Of a stretch of DNA of 64,000 nucleotides, positions 34,876-44,023 are shown piece after piece; position 1 is the first letter of the stretch; each line of letters opens with the position of its first letter. Below the pieces are notes generated by a model. It had not been told where the DNA came from and searched no databases. It saw nothing but the letters and a program-made list of their open reading frames with translations. The stretch spans positions 496,001 through 560,000 of the forward strand of contig CAWKOH010000004.1 of NCBI GenBank assembly GCA_963851245.1, in the 5' to 3' direction. Position numbers and translations under genes: made by a program. Origin of the DNA: CAWKOH01 sp963851245 (GTDB lineage: Bacteria > Actinomycetota > Acidimicrobiia > Acidimicrobiales > Palsa-688).

Positions 34876-36273
34876 GTGACGCCCCGGGTCGTGGTCGTCG
34901 GTCTCGGGCCAGGCGATCCACGACTCGTCAGCGTGGCGGCTTCCGAGGCGATCGCATCGGTTGCGACGCACTTCGTGCGCACCACCCGGCACCCGAGCGT
35001 CGGGCTGGTGGCTCCGGCGACCTCCTTCGACGACCTCTATGAGTCGGCCCGGGAGATCAGCGCCGTGTACGACGGAGTGGTCGATGCACTTGTGAGCGCG
35101 GCCCGGTCCCATGGGACGGTCCTGTACGCCGTGCCCGGGTCGCCGCTGGTGGCGGAGCGCACGGTCGAGCTCCTGCGCGCCGACGAGCGGATTCAGGTCG
35201 ACATCATCCCGGCCCTGTCCTTCCTGGATGTGGCCTGGGACCGGCTGGGTGTCGATCCGGTCCAGGCGGGCGTACGTCTGGTGGACGGGCACCGTTTCGC
35301 GGCGGAAGCCGCCGGTCACGCCGGCCCGTTCCTGGTGGCCCAGTGCGACAGCAGCTTCGTGCTCTCCGGCATGAAGCTGGCGGTCGAAGGCGGGCCGCCG
35401 GTCACCGTCCTGCAGCGCCTGGGCCTGCCCGATGAGGCGGTCTTCGAGGTGGCGTGGGATGAGCTCGACCGACAGGTTCGGCCCGATCACCTCACCTGTG
35501 TGTGGGTGCCGTCTCTGGCCGAGCCGGTGGCGTCTGAGCTGGTTCGTTTCGACGAGCTGGTGCACACGCTGCGGGCCCGCTGCCCGTGGGATCGCAAGCA
35601 GACCCATCGCAGTCTGACCCGCCACCTCATCGAGGAGACCTACGAGGTTCTCGAGGCCATCGACGAGCTGGACCACCCATCCGGCTACGCCCACCTGGAG
35701 GAGGAACTGGGGGACCTCTTGTTCCAGGTCGCCTTTCACGCCACCCTGGCCGCCGAGCAGGGACAGTTCACCTTCGCCGACGTGGCGCGGGGCATCCACG
35801 ACAAGTTGGTCGAGCGCCATCCCCACGTGTTCGGGCCACCCGGCGAGCCGGTGCCGGACTGGGAACAGCTGAAGAAGGCTGAGAAAGGCCGCTCGAGCGT
35901 CATGGAGGGAGTTCCCGGGAACCTGCCCTCTCTGCTCTACGCCTTCAAGGTGCAGAGCAAGGCGGCTGCGGCCGGTTTCGATTGGAAAGACGCGGCCGGC
36001 GCGTGGGTCAAGATCTCCGAGGAGCTCGACGAGCTGCGAGAGGCCTGGGCGTCGGAGGCGGCGGCCGGTCCCGCCGTCAACGAGGAGTTGGGCGACGTGC
36101 TCTTCTCCGTGGTCAATGTGGCCCGTCATCTCGGAGTGGACCCCGAAGCCGCCCTACGGGAGTCGGCGGCGAAGTTCCGCCGTCGTTTCGACGCCATGGA
36201 GGCGCTGGGCGCGGCCCGCGGGGTGCCCGTCAGCGACGACCTCTGGGACGAGGTGAAGCGGAATAAGGACTGA
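34876..36273 (+). CDS. mazG: MazG nucleotide pyrophosphohydrolase with N-terminal tetrapyrrole-methylase domain (YabN-like)
   Basis: 465 residues. Residues 1-210 have the methylase fold (VVVVGLGPGDPRLVSVA, VLYAVPGSPLVAERTVELL), like YabN of Bacillus. Two MazG domains follow: RCPWDRKQTHRSLTRHLIEETYEVLEAID with its EExxE metal site, and later KISEELDELREAW with NEELGDVLFSVVNVARHLGVDPE. MazG hydrolyses NTPs to NMP and PPi and clears damaged nucleotides. GTG 34876 begins at the methylase core. No Shine-Dalgarno sequence is obvious. Confidence 0.92.
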   Translation: MTPRVVVVGLGPGDPRLVSVAASEAIASVATHFVRTTRHPSVGLVAPATSFDDLYESAREISAVYDGVVDALVSAARSHGTVLYAVPGSPLVAERTVELLRADERIQVDIIPALSFLDVAWDRLGVDPVQAGVRLVDGHRFAAEAAGHAGPFLVAQCDSSFVLSGMKLAVEGGPPVTVLQRLGLPDEAVFEVAWDELDRQVRPDHLTCVWVPSLAEPVASELVRFDELVHTLRARCPWDRKQTHRSLTRHLIEETYEVLEAIDELDHPSGYAHLEEELGDLLFQVAFHATLAAEQGQFTFADVARGIHDKLVERHPHVFGPPGEPVPDWEQLKKAEKGRSSVMEGVPGNLPSLLYAFKVQSKAAAAGFDWKDAAGAWVKISEELDELREAWASEAAAGPAVNEELGDVLFSVVNVARHLGVDPEAALRESAAKFRRRFDAMEALGAARGVPVSDDLWDEVKRNKD

Positions 36274-36380
36274 GGCCCGTCCGGGCCCTGGCCCCGGTGC
36301 CACTGCTGGCGCCTCACGAGCGACTACCGTTTTCACACAACTCACAGGAGCAACACCAGCACCAGCGGACGGCGACGACC

Positions 36381-37658
36381 TTGAGCGACATCGAGCAGCT
36401 GATAGGCCGGGAGATACTGGACTCCAGAGGCAACCCCACCGTCGAGGTGGCGGTCTTGCTGGAGTCCGGTGCGACCGGCCGGGCGGCCGTGCCGTCCGGG
36501 GCGTCGACGGGGAGCCATGAGGCGGTTGAGTTGCGCGACGGTGGCAGCCGGTACCTGGGGAAGGGCGTGTTGCGGGCGGTCGAGCACGTGAATGGCGAGA
36601 TCGCTGCCGCGGTGGAAGGGCTGGAGGGGCTCGATCAGCGAGCGGTTGACGCCGCGCTGGTCGATCTCGATGGGACGCCGAACAAGTCCCGCCTGGGAGC
36701 CAACGCCATACTCGGCGTGTCTCTGGCCGTGGCCCACGCCGCCTCGGAAGAGGCCGGCCTGCCTCTCTACCGTTACGTGGGAGGCACCGCGGCCCACCTT
36801 CTGCCGGTCCCGATGATGAACGTCCTCAACGGCGGCGTGCACGCCGACAACAACGTGGACATGCAGGAGTTCATGATCGTCCCCGTCGGCGCCGCGTCCT
36901 TCGCCGAAGCACTGCGGTGGGGGGCTGAGACCTACCACACCTTGAAAGCCATCCTCCATAGCCGGGGTCTCTCCACCTCGGTCGGGGATGAGGGCGGCTT
37001 CGCACCGAGCCTGCCCTCCAACGAGGAGGCGGTCAAGGTCCTCATCGAGGCGATAGAGCAGGCAGGTCGGGTCCCGGGCGGAGAGGTGGCCGTGGCTATC
37101 GATGCGGCGGCGTCGGAGTTCTACCGTGACGGCGTCTACCGCCTCGACGGCGAAGGCCGGTCGCTGGACAGCAGCGAACTGGTCGCCTACCTATCGGAGC
37201 TCGGCGCCCGATACCCCATCATCTCCATCGAGGACGGCATGGCCGAGGACGACTGGGACGGCTGGGCCGCCCTGACCGGAGAGATCGGTGACCGACTTCA
37301 GCTGGTCGGGGACGACATCTTCGTGACCAGCGAGGCCAGGCTGGAGCGTGGCATAGCGTCGGGCGTGGCGAACTCGATCCTGATCAAGGTCAATCAGATC
37401 GGAACCTTGACCGAAACCCTGGACACCGTTGCCCGGGCCTTTCGGTCGTCCTACACCTGTGTGATGAGCCACCGCTCGGGCGAGACGGAAGACACCACCA
37501 TCGCTGACCTGGCCGTGGCGACCGGGTGCGGGCAGATCAAGACCGGGGCCCCGGCCCGGTCCGACAGAGTGGCCAAGTACAACCAGCTGCTTCGTATCGA
37601 AGGCGGCCTGGGTGACTCTGCCAGGTACCCCGGGCGAAAGGCGTTCCCCTCCCGATGA
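36381..37658 (+). CDS. eno: Enolase
   Basis: 425 residues from TTG 36381. Converts 2-phosphoglycerate to PEP. IGREILDSRGNPTVEV is the N-terminal signature, ASTGSHEA the mobile loop, SVGDEGGFAPSL contains a catalytic Glu, SILIKVNQIGTL the catalytic Lys, and SHRSGETEDTTIADL the second signature. The TTG start has no good ribosome binding site; AGGAG at 36345-36349 is 31 nt away, and a longer reading from GTG 36297 has a non-conserved His/Gln-rich N-terminus. It overlaps the ftsB-like gene by 4 nt. Confidence 0.95.
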   Translation: MSDIEQLIGREILDSRGNPTVEVAVLLESGATGRAAVPSGASTGSHEAVELRDGGSRYLGKGVLRAVEHVNGEIAAAVEGLEGLDQRAVDAALVDLDGTPNKSRLGANAILGVSLAVAHAASEEAGLPLYRYVGGTAAHLLPVPMMNVLNGGVHADNNVDMQEFMIVPVGAASFAEALRWGAETYHTLKAILHSRGLSTSVGDEGGFAPSLPSNEEAVKVLIEAIEQAGRVPGGEVAVAIDAAASEFYRDGVYRLDGEGRSLDSSELVAYLSELGARYPIISIEDGMAEDDWDGWAALTGEIGDRLQLVGDDIFVTSEARLERGIASGVANSILIKVNQIGTLTETLDTVARAFRSSYTCVMSHRSGETEDTTIADLAVATGCGQIKTGAPARSDRVAKYNQLLRIEGGLGDSARYPGRKAFPSR

Positions 37659-37978
37659 GACGAGCCGTTCGAGCCTTGCTGGTCGCCGTCGTCGTGGGCG
37701 GGATCGTGTTCCTCTTCGTTCTCCCCGGCCGGACTTGGCTGGAGCAGGGCCGGGCCATGTCGAAGGCCCAGAGCCAGGTTTCGGCTCTCTCTCAGGAGAA
37801 CGAGACCCTCACCAAGCGCGCTGCGGATCTTCAGAGCACGGCCTACGTGGAGCAGCTCGCCCGGCAGGAGTACGGCTTGGTGATGCCGGGCGAGAAGGCT
37901 TACGGGATACTGGTTCCAGCCCCCACGACCACGACTACCCTGCCCGAAAAGCAGGCCGCCCACCGCTCCCAGCCTTAG
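37655..37978 (+). CDS. Septum formation initiator family protein (FtsB/DivIC-like)
   Basis: 107 residues, a type II membrane protein: short basic N-terminus, one helix (ALLVAVVVGGIVFLFVLPG), then an extracellular coiled coil (GRAMSKAQSQVSALSQENETL) and the conserved AYVEQLARQEYGLVMPGEKAYGIL. It ends in a Thr/Pro-rich tail. The family bridges FtsL/FtsQ at the division site. ATGA overlap with eno is the usual actinobacterial arrangement. Confidence 0.9.
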   Translation: MRRAVRALLVAVVVGGIVFLFVLPGRTWLEQGRAMSKAQSQVSALSQENETLTKRAADLQSTAYVEQLARQEYGLVMPGEKAYGILVPAPTTTTTLPEKQAAHRSQP

Positions 37979-37990
37979 ATAAACGTCGCC

Positions 37991-37996
37991 TATCCT
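37991..37996 (+). promoter_or_regulatory. -10 box opening the molybdenum hydroxylase locus
   Basis: TATCCT, 8 nt, then GTG 38005. It marks an independent leaderless start for the coxL-type gene just after the ftsB-like gene ends at 37978. Confidence 0.45.
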
Positions 37997-38004
37997 CAGC
38001 CGAC

Positions 38005-40260
38005 GTGAGCATCCTTGGCAACCGTGTGCTGCGGCGGGAGGACCCTAAGTTCCTGACCACAGGCGGGATCTACGTCGACGACGTGGCTAGCGACGGGGCG
38101 CTGTGGGCGACGTATGTGCGCTCGACGGTGGCCCACGGGAAACTCATGGGACTGGACACCGAAGAGGCCCGAACCCGGCCCGGAGTCGTCGCCGTGTACA
38201 CCGCTGCGGACATCGACGTTCCGCCCGTCCCGCTGGCGATGCCGATGCTGCCCGAAGCCATGGCTCGACCCATGCTGGCGACCGGGGTGGTCCGATTTGT
38301 CGGGGAACCGGTCGCCGTCATTCTCACCGAGGAGCGGTATCAGGGTGAGGACGCGGCCGAGTCGGTGCTCGTCGAGTACGACCCGATTCCCGCCGTTGTG
38401 GATCCGGAGGCGGCCCTGAACGGGGACACGTTGCTCTTCCCCGAACTCGAGACGAACGTCGCCGTCGACTTCCGGAAGCCGCTCGACGAGACCCTCTTCG
38501 ACGGGTGCGAGGTCGTGGTGAGCCAGCGGGTAGGCAACCAGAGGGTGGCTCCCTGCCCCATGGAGGTTCGGTCCGGCCTGGCCAGTTGGGGCGAAGACGG
38601 GCGTCTCACGCAGTGGGCTTCGATACAGCACCCGCACGGGGTAAAGGCCGCTCTGTGCGACATCTACGGACTCGAGGAGGATCGCGTCCGGGTCATCGCG
38701 CCCGACGTCGGAGGCGGCTTCGGCGCCAAGATCGGCCTGTACCCGGAGGAGTACCTGCTCCCGTGGTTGGCGCGCCAGGCCGGCCGCCCGGTTCGTTGGA
38801 CGGAGACCCGTTCTGAGAGCATGACGGCGCTGGGCCACGGCCGTGGACAGGTGCAGACGGTCACGGTGGGAGGCGGGCGCGACGGCCGGGTGCTGGCCTA
38901 CCGGCTTCAGATCGTCCAGGACGGGGGCGCCTATCCGGCCATCGGGGCCGTGCTCCCTTTCCTCACCGGCATGATGGCGCCAGGCACCTACGACATAGCC
39001 AAGGTCGAGGCCTCCGCGGTCAGTGTCGTTACCAACACGACACCGACGGTCGCCTACCGGGGCGCCGGCCGCCCCGAAGCCGCCGCGGCTGTGGAGCGGG
39101 CCATGGATCTCTTCGCCGCCGAGATCGGGATGGACCCCGCCGAAGTCCGCCGGCGCAACCTCGTCGGCCGGGACGCTTTCCCGCATACGACGGTGACCGG
39201 GGCCACCTACGACGTCGGCGACTACGAAAGGGCCCTGGACCTGGCCCTCGAAGCATCGGGCTACGACCGCCTGCGCGCCGAACAAGCCCGCCGCCGCCAA
39301 TCGGGCGACTCGCGCCAGCTCGGCATCGGGGTGTCCACCTACGTCGAGATCACAAATGGAGCCGGTGACACCGGTGAATTCGCCGCCGTCGAGGTGCTGC
39401 CGACCGGTCGAGCGCGGGTGTACACGGGCAGTTCGCCTCACGGACAGGGCCACGTCACGGCCTGGTCGATGATTGCGTCGGAACACCTCGGCATCCCTAT
39501 AGAGGACATCGAGGTGGTGGCGAACGACACCGACCTGGTTCCCATCGGTGGGGGGACCTTCGGTTCGCGGTCGCTCCAGGCGGGCGGAGTGGCCGTTCAC
39601 GAGGCGTCCGTTTCGCTGGTGGAGCAGGCCCGGCAGCTGGCGGCGGACATGCTCGAGGCCAGCGTCGCCGACGTGGTGCTGGACAAGGTGGGCGGCCGCT
39701 TCCACGTGGCCGGAACGCCCACCGTGGCCCGGTCATGGGCGGAGTTGGGCCAAGAAGCCGGGTCCGACGGCCGGCTGCGGGTCGAGCACCGGTCGAGCCC
39801 GCCGGCTCCCACCTTTCCCTTCGGCTCTCATGTCGCCGTCGTCGAAGTGGACGTCGAGACCGGAGGGGTCCGATTGCAGCGCCTGGTCGCCGTCGACGAC
39901 GCCGGCACCATCCTGAACCCCTTGCTGGCGGAGGGCCAACGCCACGGGGGGCTGGCCCAAGGGGCGGCCCAGGCCTTGCTGGAAGAGGTCCGCTACGATC
40001 CGGACGGGAACCCGATCACCTCCAATCTCGCCGACTACGCCATGATCTCGGCCACCGAGTTGCCGAGCTTCGAATTGGTGGCCATGCAGACGCCGACACC
40101 CGTCAACGGGTTGGGAGCAAAGGGGATAGGGGAGTCGGGGACCATAGGATCAACTCCAGCAGTACAGAGTGCAGTCGTCGATGCCGTATCCCATCTCGGG
40201 GTGAGGCATCTGGACATGCCGGCCAGTCCCCAACGGATCTGGGCGGCACTCAATCGGTAG
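38005..40260 (+). CDS. Molybdenum hydroxylase large subunit 1 (form II CoxL/xanthine dehydrogenase family)
   Basis: 751 residues. The molybdopterin-cytosine-dinucleotide subunit of an aerobic oxidoreductase. It opens with the aldehyde-oxidase a/b hammerhead (GNRVLRREDPKFLTTGGIYVDDV). VAPDVGGGFGAKIGLYPEE binds the cofactor, AYRGAGRPEA at residues 350-359 is the form II active-site loop (form I CO dehydrogenases have AYxCSFR), SSPHGQGHVTAWSM follows, and AKGIGESGTIG carries the catalytic Glu. The substrate may therefore be a purine, aldehyde or other small molecule and not CO. GTG 38005 is fixed by the upstream box. Confidence 0.9.
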   Translation: MSILGNRVLRREDPKFLTTGGIYVDDVASDGALWATYVRSTVAHGKLMGLDTEEARTRPGVVAVYTAADIDVPPVPLAMPMLPEAMARPMLATGVVRFVGEPVAVILTEERYQGEDAAESVLVEYDPIPAVVDPEAALNGDTLLFPELETNVAVDFRKPLDETLFDGCEVVVSQRVGNQRVAPCPMEVRSGLASWGEDGRLTQWASIQHPHGVKAALCDIYGLEEDRVRVIAPDVGGGFGAKIGLYPEEYLLPWLARQAGRPVRWTETRSESMTALGHGRGQVQTVTVGGGRDGRVLAYRLQIVQDGGAYPAIGAVLPFLTGMMAPGTYDIAKVEASAVSVVTNTTPTVAYRGAGRPEAAAAVERAMDLFAAEIGMDPAEVRRRNLVGRDAFPHTTVTGATYDVGDYERALDLALEASGYDRLRAEQARRRQSGDSRQLGIGVSTYVEITNGAGDTGEFAAVEVLPTGRARVYTGSSPHGQGHVTAWSMIASEHLGIPIEDIEVVANDTDLVPIGGGTFGSRSLQAGGVAVHEASVSLVEQARQLAADMLEASVADVVLDKVGGRFHVAGTPTVARSWAELGQEAGSDGRLRVEHRSSPPAPTFPFGSHVAVVEVDVETGGVRLQRLVAVDDAGTILNPLLAEGQRHGGLAQGAAQALLEEVRYDPDGNPITSNLADYAMISATELPSFELVAMQTPTPVNGLGAKGIGESGTIGSTPAVQSAVVDAVSHLGVRHLDMPASPQRIWAALNR

Positions 40261-40289
40261 ACCGCCCACAGGACACAAGGGGGAAGCGC

Positions 40290-40763
40290 ATGAAGGTATC
40301 GATCCGGGTGAACGGCGATGCGCAGGAGCACGATGTCGAACCGCGGCTCCTGCTGGTGCACTACCTGCGAGACGTTGTCGGTCTTACCGGCACCAACATT
40401 GGCTGTGACACTTCATCGTGCGGCGCGTGCACGGTTCTGATGGGCGGCGAGTCCGTCAAGTCCTGCACCGTCCTGGCCGCCCAGGCCGACGGCGCCGACA
40501 TAACCACGATCGAAGGGCTGGCAACGGGCGATCAGATGCACCCCGTGCAGGAAGCCTTCCGGGAGTACCACGCCCTTCAGTGCGGGTACTGCACGCCGGG
40601 CATGGTGATGGCCGCCGTCTCGCTGATCGAAGAGAACGGGGAGATGGACGAGGCCCAGGTTCGGGAAGGGCTCGAAGGCAACCTTTGCCGCTGCACCGGC
40701 TATCACAACATCGTGCAAGCCGTGCTGGCCGCCTCGCGAGAGCGAGCCGGAGCGTCGTCATGA
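40290..40763 (+). CDS. Molybdenum hydroxylase small subunit (two 2Fe-2S clusters, CoxS-like)
   Basis: 157 residues. N-terminal ferredoxin-type cluster: CDTSSCGACTVLMGGESVKSC. C-terminal four-helix cluster domain: CGYCTPGM and LCRCTGYHNIVQAV. It passes electrons from the molybdenum site to the FAD subunit. ATG 40290 has AAGGGGGAAG just upstream. It overlaps large subunit 2 by 4 nt and follows large subunit 1 by 29 bp, so one small subunit may serve both. Confidence 0.94.
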   Translation: MKVSIRVNGDAQEHDVEPRLLLVHYLRDVVGLTGTNIGCDTSSCGACTVLMGGESVKSCTVLAAQADGADITTIEGLATGDQMHPVQEAFREYHALQCGYCTPGMVMAAVSLIEENGEMDEAQVREGLEGNLCRCTGYHNIVQAVLAASRERAGASS

Positions 40764-43174
40764 CCGCGGTCGAAACCCCGTCGGGCACCGGCTCGGGTGG
40801 GGTGGTCGGAACCCGCATGAAGCGGCGCGAGGACCCGGCCCTGCTGACCGGTGAATCCCGTTTCGTGGCCGACCTCCAGGTACCGGGGGCCCTCCACGTC
40901 GCCCTGGTGCGCAGCCCGGTCGCCCACGCCCGCATCGCGTCGATCGACCTGTCCCCCGCTCTCGCCATGCCCGGCGTGGTGGCGGCCTTCGCCGGTGGCG
41001 ACCTGGAATCCGAGTGGGCCGGCCCTTTGCCGTGCGCATGGCCCGTCACCGAGGACATGAAGGCGCCCGCCCACCTGCCAGTCGCGGTGGGCAAGGTCTG
41101 CTACGTAGGAGACGCCGTCGCAGTCGTCCTGGCCCGGACGGAGTACGAAGCCCACGACGCCGCCGACGCCGTCGTCGTCGAGTACGACCCCCTCCCGGTA
41201 GCGGTCGACATGGAGGACGCCGCGTCCGATCGGGTCGTGATCCACGACGACCTGGGGACCAACAAGAGCTACACCTGGGAGCTGAACCCCGATCCCGACG
41301 CGGTGGAGAGGGCCTTCTCGTCGGCTGCCCACACGGTGTCGGCCCGCTTCGTGCAACAGCGGCTGCTCCCCTCGCCGATGGAGCCCCGCGGGGTCCTCGT
41401 GGTGCCGCAGCCCTTCGACGGCGAGTTCACGGTGTACTCGGCCACGCAGATACCGCACATCCTGAAGGTGATGCTGGCCCTAACTTGCGGCGTCTCCGAG
41501 GCCAAGCTGCGTGTGGTGGCTCCCTCTGTAGGCGGCGGGTTCGGCTGCAAGCTGAACGTCTACGCCGAGGAGGTCCTGGCCCTGGTTTTGGCCCGACGGC
41601 TGCGCCAGCCGGTGCGCTGGGTGGAGGAGCGCACCGAACATTCTCAGTCGACGGTGCAGGGGCGAGCCCAGATCCAGAACATCGACCTGGCGGCCGACGA
41701 GCAGGGCAAGGTCACGGCGGTGCGGGCCCGTCTGCTCGCCGACATGGGCGCCTACCTGCAGCTGTTAACTCCGGGTATCCCGCTGCTGGGCGCCTTCTTG
41801 TACGCCGGCCTGTACGACGTGGGGGCCTACTCGTTCTCCTGCACCTCGGTTTTTACCAATAAGACACCCACGGATGCGTACCGCGGCGCCGGCCGGCCGG
41901 AGGCGACCTACGCCATCGAGAGGGCCATGGACCTGCTCGCCCGCCAGGTGGGCGTGGACCCGGCTGAGATCCGCCGCCGCAACTTCATCTCCGCCGACAA
42001 GTTCCCGTACAACTCGCCGGCCGGGCTTGTCTACGACAGCGGCGAGTACCGGCGGGCCATGGACAAGTGCCTGGACCTGGCCGGCTACCCGGAGCTGCGA
42101 GCCGAGCAAGAGCGGCGGCGCCAGGCCGGTGATACCCGCCAGCTCGGCCTGGGGCTGTCTTCGTACTTCGAGATGTGCGGGCTGGCTCCGAGCCGGGTGC
42201 TGGCCTCGCTGAACTTCAGCGCCGGCGGTTGGGAGGCGGCCACCGTTCGTATCCTGCCCACGGCCAAGGTCCAGGTCGTGACGGGAACCTCCCCTCACGG
42301 CCAGGGCCATGAGACGGCCTGGTCGATGATCGTGGCCGACCGGCTGGGTGTCAGCCCTGACGACGTGGAGGTCCTCCACTCGGATACGGCTGTCGCACCG
42401 TACGGGCTCGACACCTACGGTTCGAGGTCGCTCGCCGTGGGGGGCACCGCCGTCTTCCTGGCGACCGACCGCGTGATCGACAAGGCCCGCCGCATCGCCG
42501 CCCACCAGATGGAGGCGGCGGAGGACGACGTCGACTTCGCAGGCGCCCAGTTCACGGTCCGCGGGTCACCCGACAAGGCCATGCCCCTGGCCGCAGTCGC
42601 CTTCGAGGCGTTCACGGCCCACAACCTCCCCGACGGCATGGAGCCCAATCTCGAAGCCTCCAGCCACTTCGATCCGGTGAACTTCACCTTCCCGTTCGGG
42701 ACCCACCTGGCCGTGGTGGAGGTGGACACCGAGACCGGCGGGGTAAGGCTGGAGCGCTATGTGGCGGTCGATGACTGCGGCAACCAGATCAACCCGCTGA
42801 TCGTCGAGGGCCAGCTACACGGCGGAATCGTGCAGGGCGCGGCCCAGGCCCTCTGGGAGGAGGCCGTCTACGACGACGAGGGCAACCTGTTGTCGGCCAG
42901 CCTCACCGACTACCTCGTTCCCTCTTCGGCAGAAGTGCCGAGCTTCGAGATGGCATCCACCGTGACCCCGAGTCCGTCGAATCCGATGGGGGTGAAGGGG
43001 ATAGGCGAAGCGGGCACCATCGGGGCTACGCCCGCCATCATCAACGCCGTCGTCGACGCTCTGTCTCCCTACGGCATCGACGACATCCCAATGCCGGCCA
43101 GTCCCCAGCGGGTCTGGCAGGCCATCACGTCGGCCGGAGACCGGTCGCCCGAACGCCTGGAGGTACAGCAGTGA
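40760..43174 (+). CDS. Molybdenum hydroxylase large subunit 2 (form II CoxL family)
   Basis: 804 residues from an ATG overlapping the small-subunit stop. The N-terminus GTRMKRREDPALLTGESRFVADL, cofactor loop APSVGGGFGCKLNVYAEE, active-site AYRGAGRPEA at residues 373-382, TSPHGQGHETAWSM and VKGIGEAGTIG parallel subunit 1 but the rest is divergent, so this is not a recent duplication. The tight small-large-medium overlap makes this the likelier partner for a standard complex. Substrate unknown. Confidence 0.92.
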   Translation: MTAVETPSGTGSGGVVGTRMKRREDPALLTGESRFVADLQVPGALHVALVRSPVAHARIASIDLSPALAMPGVVAAFAGGDLESEWAGPLPCAWPVTEDMKAPAHLPVAVGKVCYVGDAVAVVLARTEYEAHDAADAVVVEYDPLPVAVDMEDAASDRVVIHDDLGTNKSYTWELNPDPDAVERAFSSAAHTVSARFVQQRLLPSPMEPRGVLVVPQPFDGEFTVYSATQIPHILKVMLALTCGVSEAKLRVVAPSVGGGFGCKLNVYAEEVLALVLARRLRQPVRWVEERTEHSQSTVQGRAQIQNIDLAADEQGKVTAVRARLLADMGAYLQLLTPGIPLLGAFLYAGLYDVGAYSFSCTSVFTNKTPTDAYRGAGRPEATYAIERAMDLLARQVGVDPAEIRRRNFISADKFPYNSPAGLVYDSGEYRRAMDKCLDLAGYPELRAEQERRRQAGDTRQLGLGLSSYFEMCGLAPSRVLASLNFSAGGWEAATVRILPTAKVQVVTGTSPHGQGHETAWSMIVADRLGVSPDDVEVLHSDTAVAPYGLDTYGSRSLAVGGTAVFLATDRVIDKARRIAAHQMEAAEDDVDFAGAQFTVRGSPDKAMPLAAVAFEAFTAHNLPDGMEPNLEASSHFDPVNFTFPFGTHLAVVEVDTETGGVRLERYVAVDDCGNQINPLIVEGQLHGGIVQGAAQALWEEAVYDDEGNLLSASLTDYLVPSSAEVPSFEMASTVTPSPSNPMGVKGIGEAGTIGATPAIINAVVDALSPYGIDDIPMPASPQRVWQAITSAGDRSPERLEVQQ

Positions 43175-43995
43175 TCCCTGCAGCATTCGAGTACCGCCGG
43201 GCTTCGAGCGTCGACGAGGCCGTCGGCATCCTGGCCGAGGAGGGTGACGACGCCAAACTGCTGGCGGGCGGTCACTCCCTGCTGCCGCTCATGAAGCTCC
43301 GGCTGGCCGCCCCCAGCCTGCTGGTCGACATCGGGCGGATCGGGGAGCTGAGCTACGTCCGTGAGAACGGCGACGGGGTCGAGATCGGCGCCCTGACCCG
43401 GCACCGGGACCTGGAGACGAGCGACGTCCTGGCCACCCACGTGCCCCTCCTGGCCCACGTGGCCGGCCAGGTGGGCGATCCGCAGGTTCGCCACCGCGGC
43501 ACCATCGGCGGTTCCATATCCCACGGCGACCCGGCCTCCGACCTGCCCGCGGCCTGCCTGGCCCTCGGCGCCACGTTCAACGTCGTAGGCCCTGGCGGGG
43601 AGCGCCAGATCCCGGCCGAGAGCTTCTTCGAGGGGTTCCTGGAAACGGCGTTGCAGCCGGACGAGGTGCTGACCGGGATCAACGTGCCCAAGGCGACGGG
43701 AGCGGGCTGGTCGTTCCAGAAGTTCAACCGGCGGGCCCAGGACTGGGCCATCGTGGGGGTTGCCGCGGTCCGGGGGGACCGCCCCGGAGTGGCACTGGTC
43801 AACATGGGCGCCACCCCTCTCCGGGCCACCGCCGTCGAACAGGCTCTTGCCGGAGGCGCATCCGCTTCCGAGGCTGCCGCCCACGCCGCCGACGGGCTGG
43901 ATCCCCCGGAGGATCTGAACGCCAGTGCCGAGTACCGCCGCCACCTGGCCCAGGTCCTGGTGCGCCGGGCTCTGGAGGAGGCCGGAGCGGCGTAA
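43171..43995 (+). CDS. Molybdenum hydroxylase medium subunit (FAD-binding, CoxM-like)
   Basis: 274 residues, GTG overlapping the previous stop. FAD is held by LLAGGHSLLPLMKLR and by RHRGTIGGSISHGDPASDLPA, both in family positions; the C-terminal CO-dehydrogenase flavoprotein domain follows (FQKFNRRAQDWAIVGVAAV). It hands electrons from the iron-sulfur subunit to an external acceptor such as a quinone. Confidence 0.93.
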   Translation: MIPAAFEYRRASSVDEAVGILAEEGDDAKLLAGGHSLLPLMKLRLAAPSLLVDIGRIGELSYVRENGDGVEIGALTRHRDLETSDVLATHVPLLAHVAGQVGDPQVRHRGTIGGSISHGDPASDLPAACLALGATFNVVGPGGERQIPAESFFEGFLETALQPDEVLTGINVPKATGAGWSFQKFNRRAQDWAIVGVAAVRGDRPGVALVNMGATPLRATAVEQALAGGASASEAAAHAADGLDPPEDLNASAEYRRHLAQVLVRRALEEAGAA

Positions 43996-44011
43996 TCGAG
44001 GCGCTGGGCCC

Positions 44012-44017
44012 TAACCT
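44012..44017 (+). promoter_or_regulatory. -10 box of the maturation genes
   Basis: TAACCT, 6 nt, then GTG 44024. The maturation genes may thus have their own leaderless transcript in addition to read-through. Confidence 0.35.
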
Positions 44018-44023
44018 GGCGGG

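Noticed and set aside
38005..43995. Bona fide aerobic CO dehydrogenase (form I)
   Set aside because: Both large subunits have AYRGAGR, not the AYxCSFR loop that holds copper in form I enzymes.
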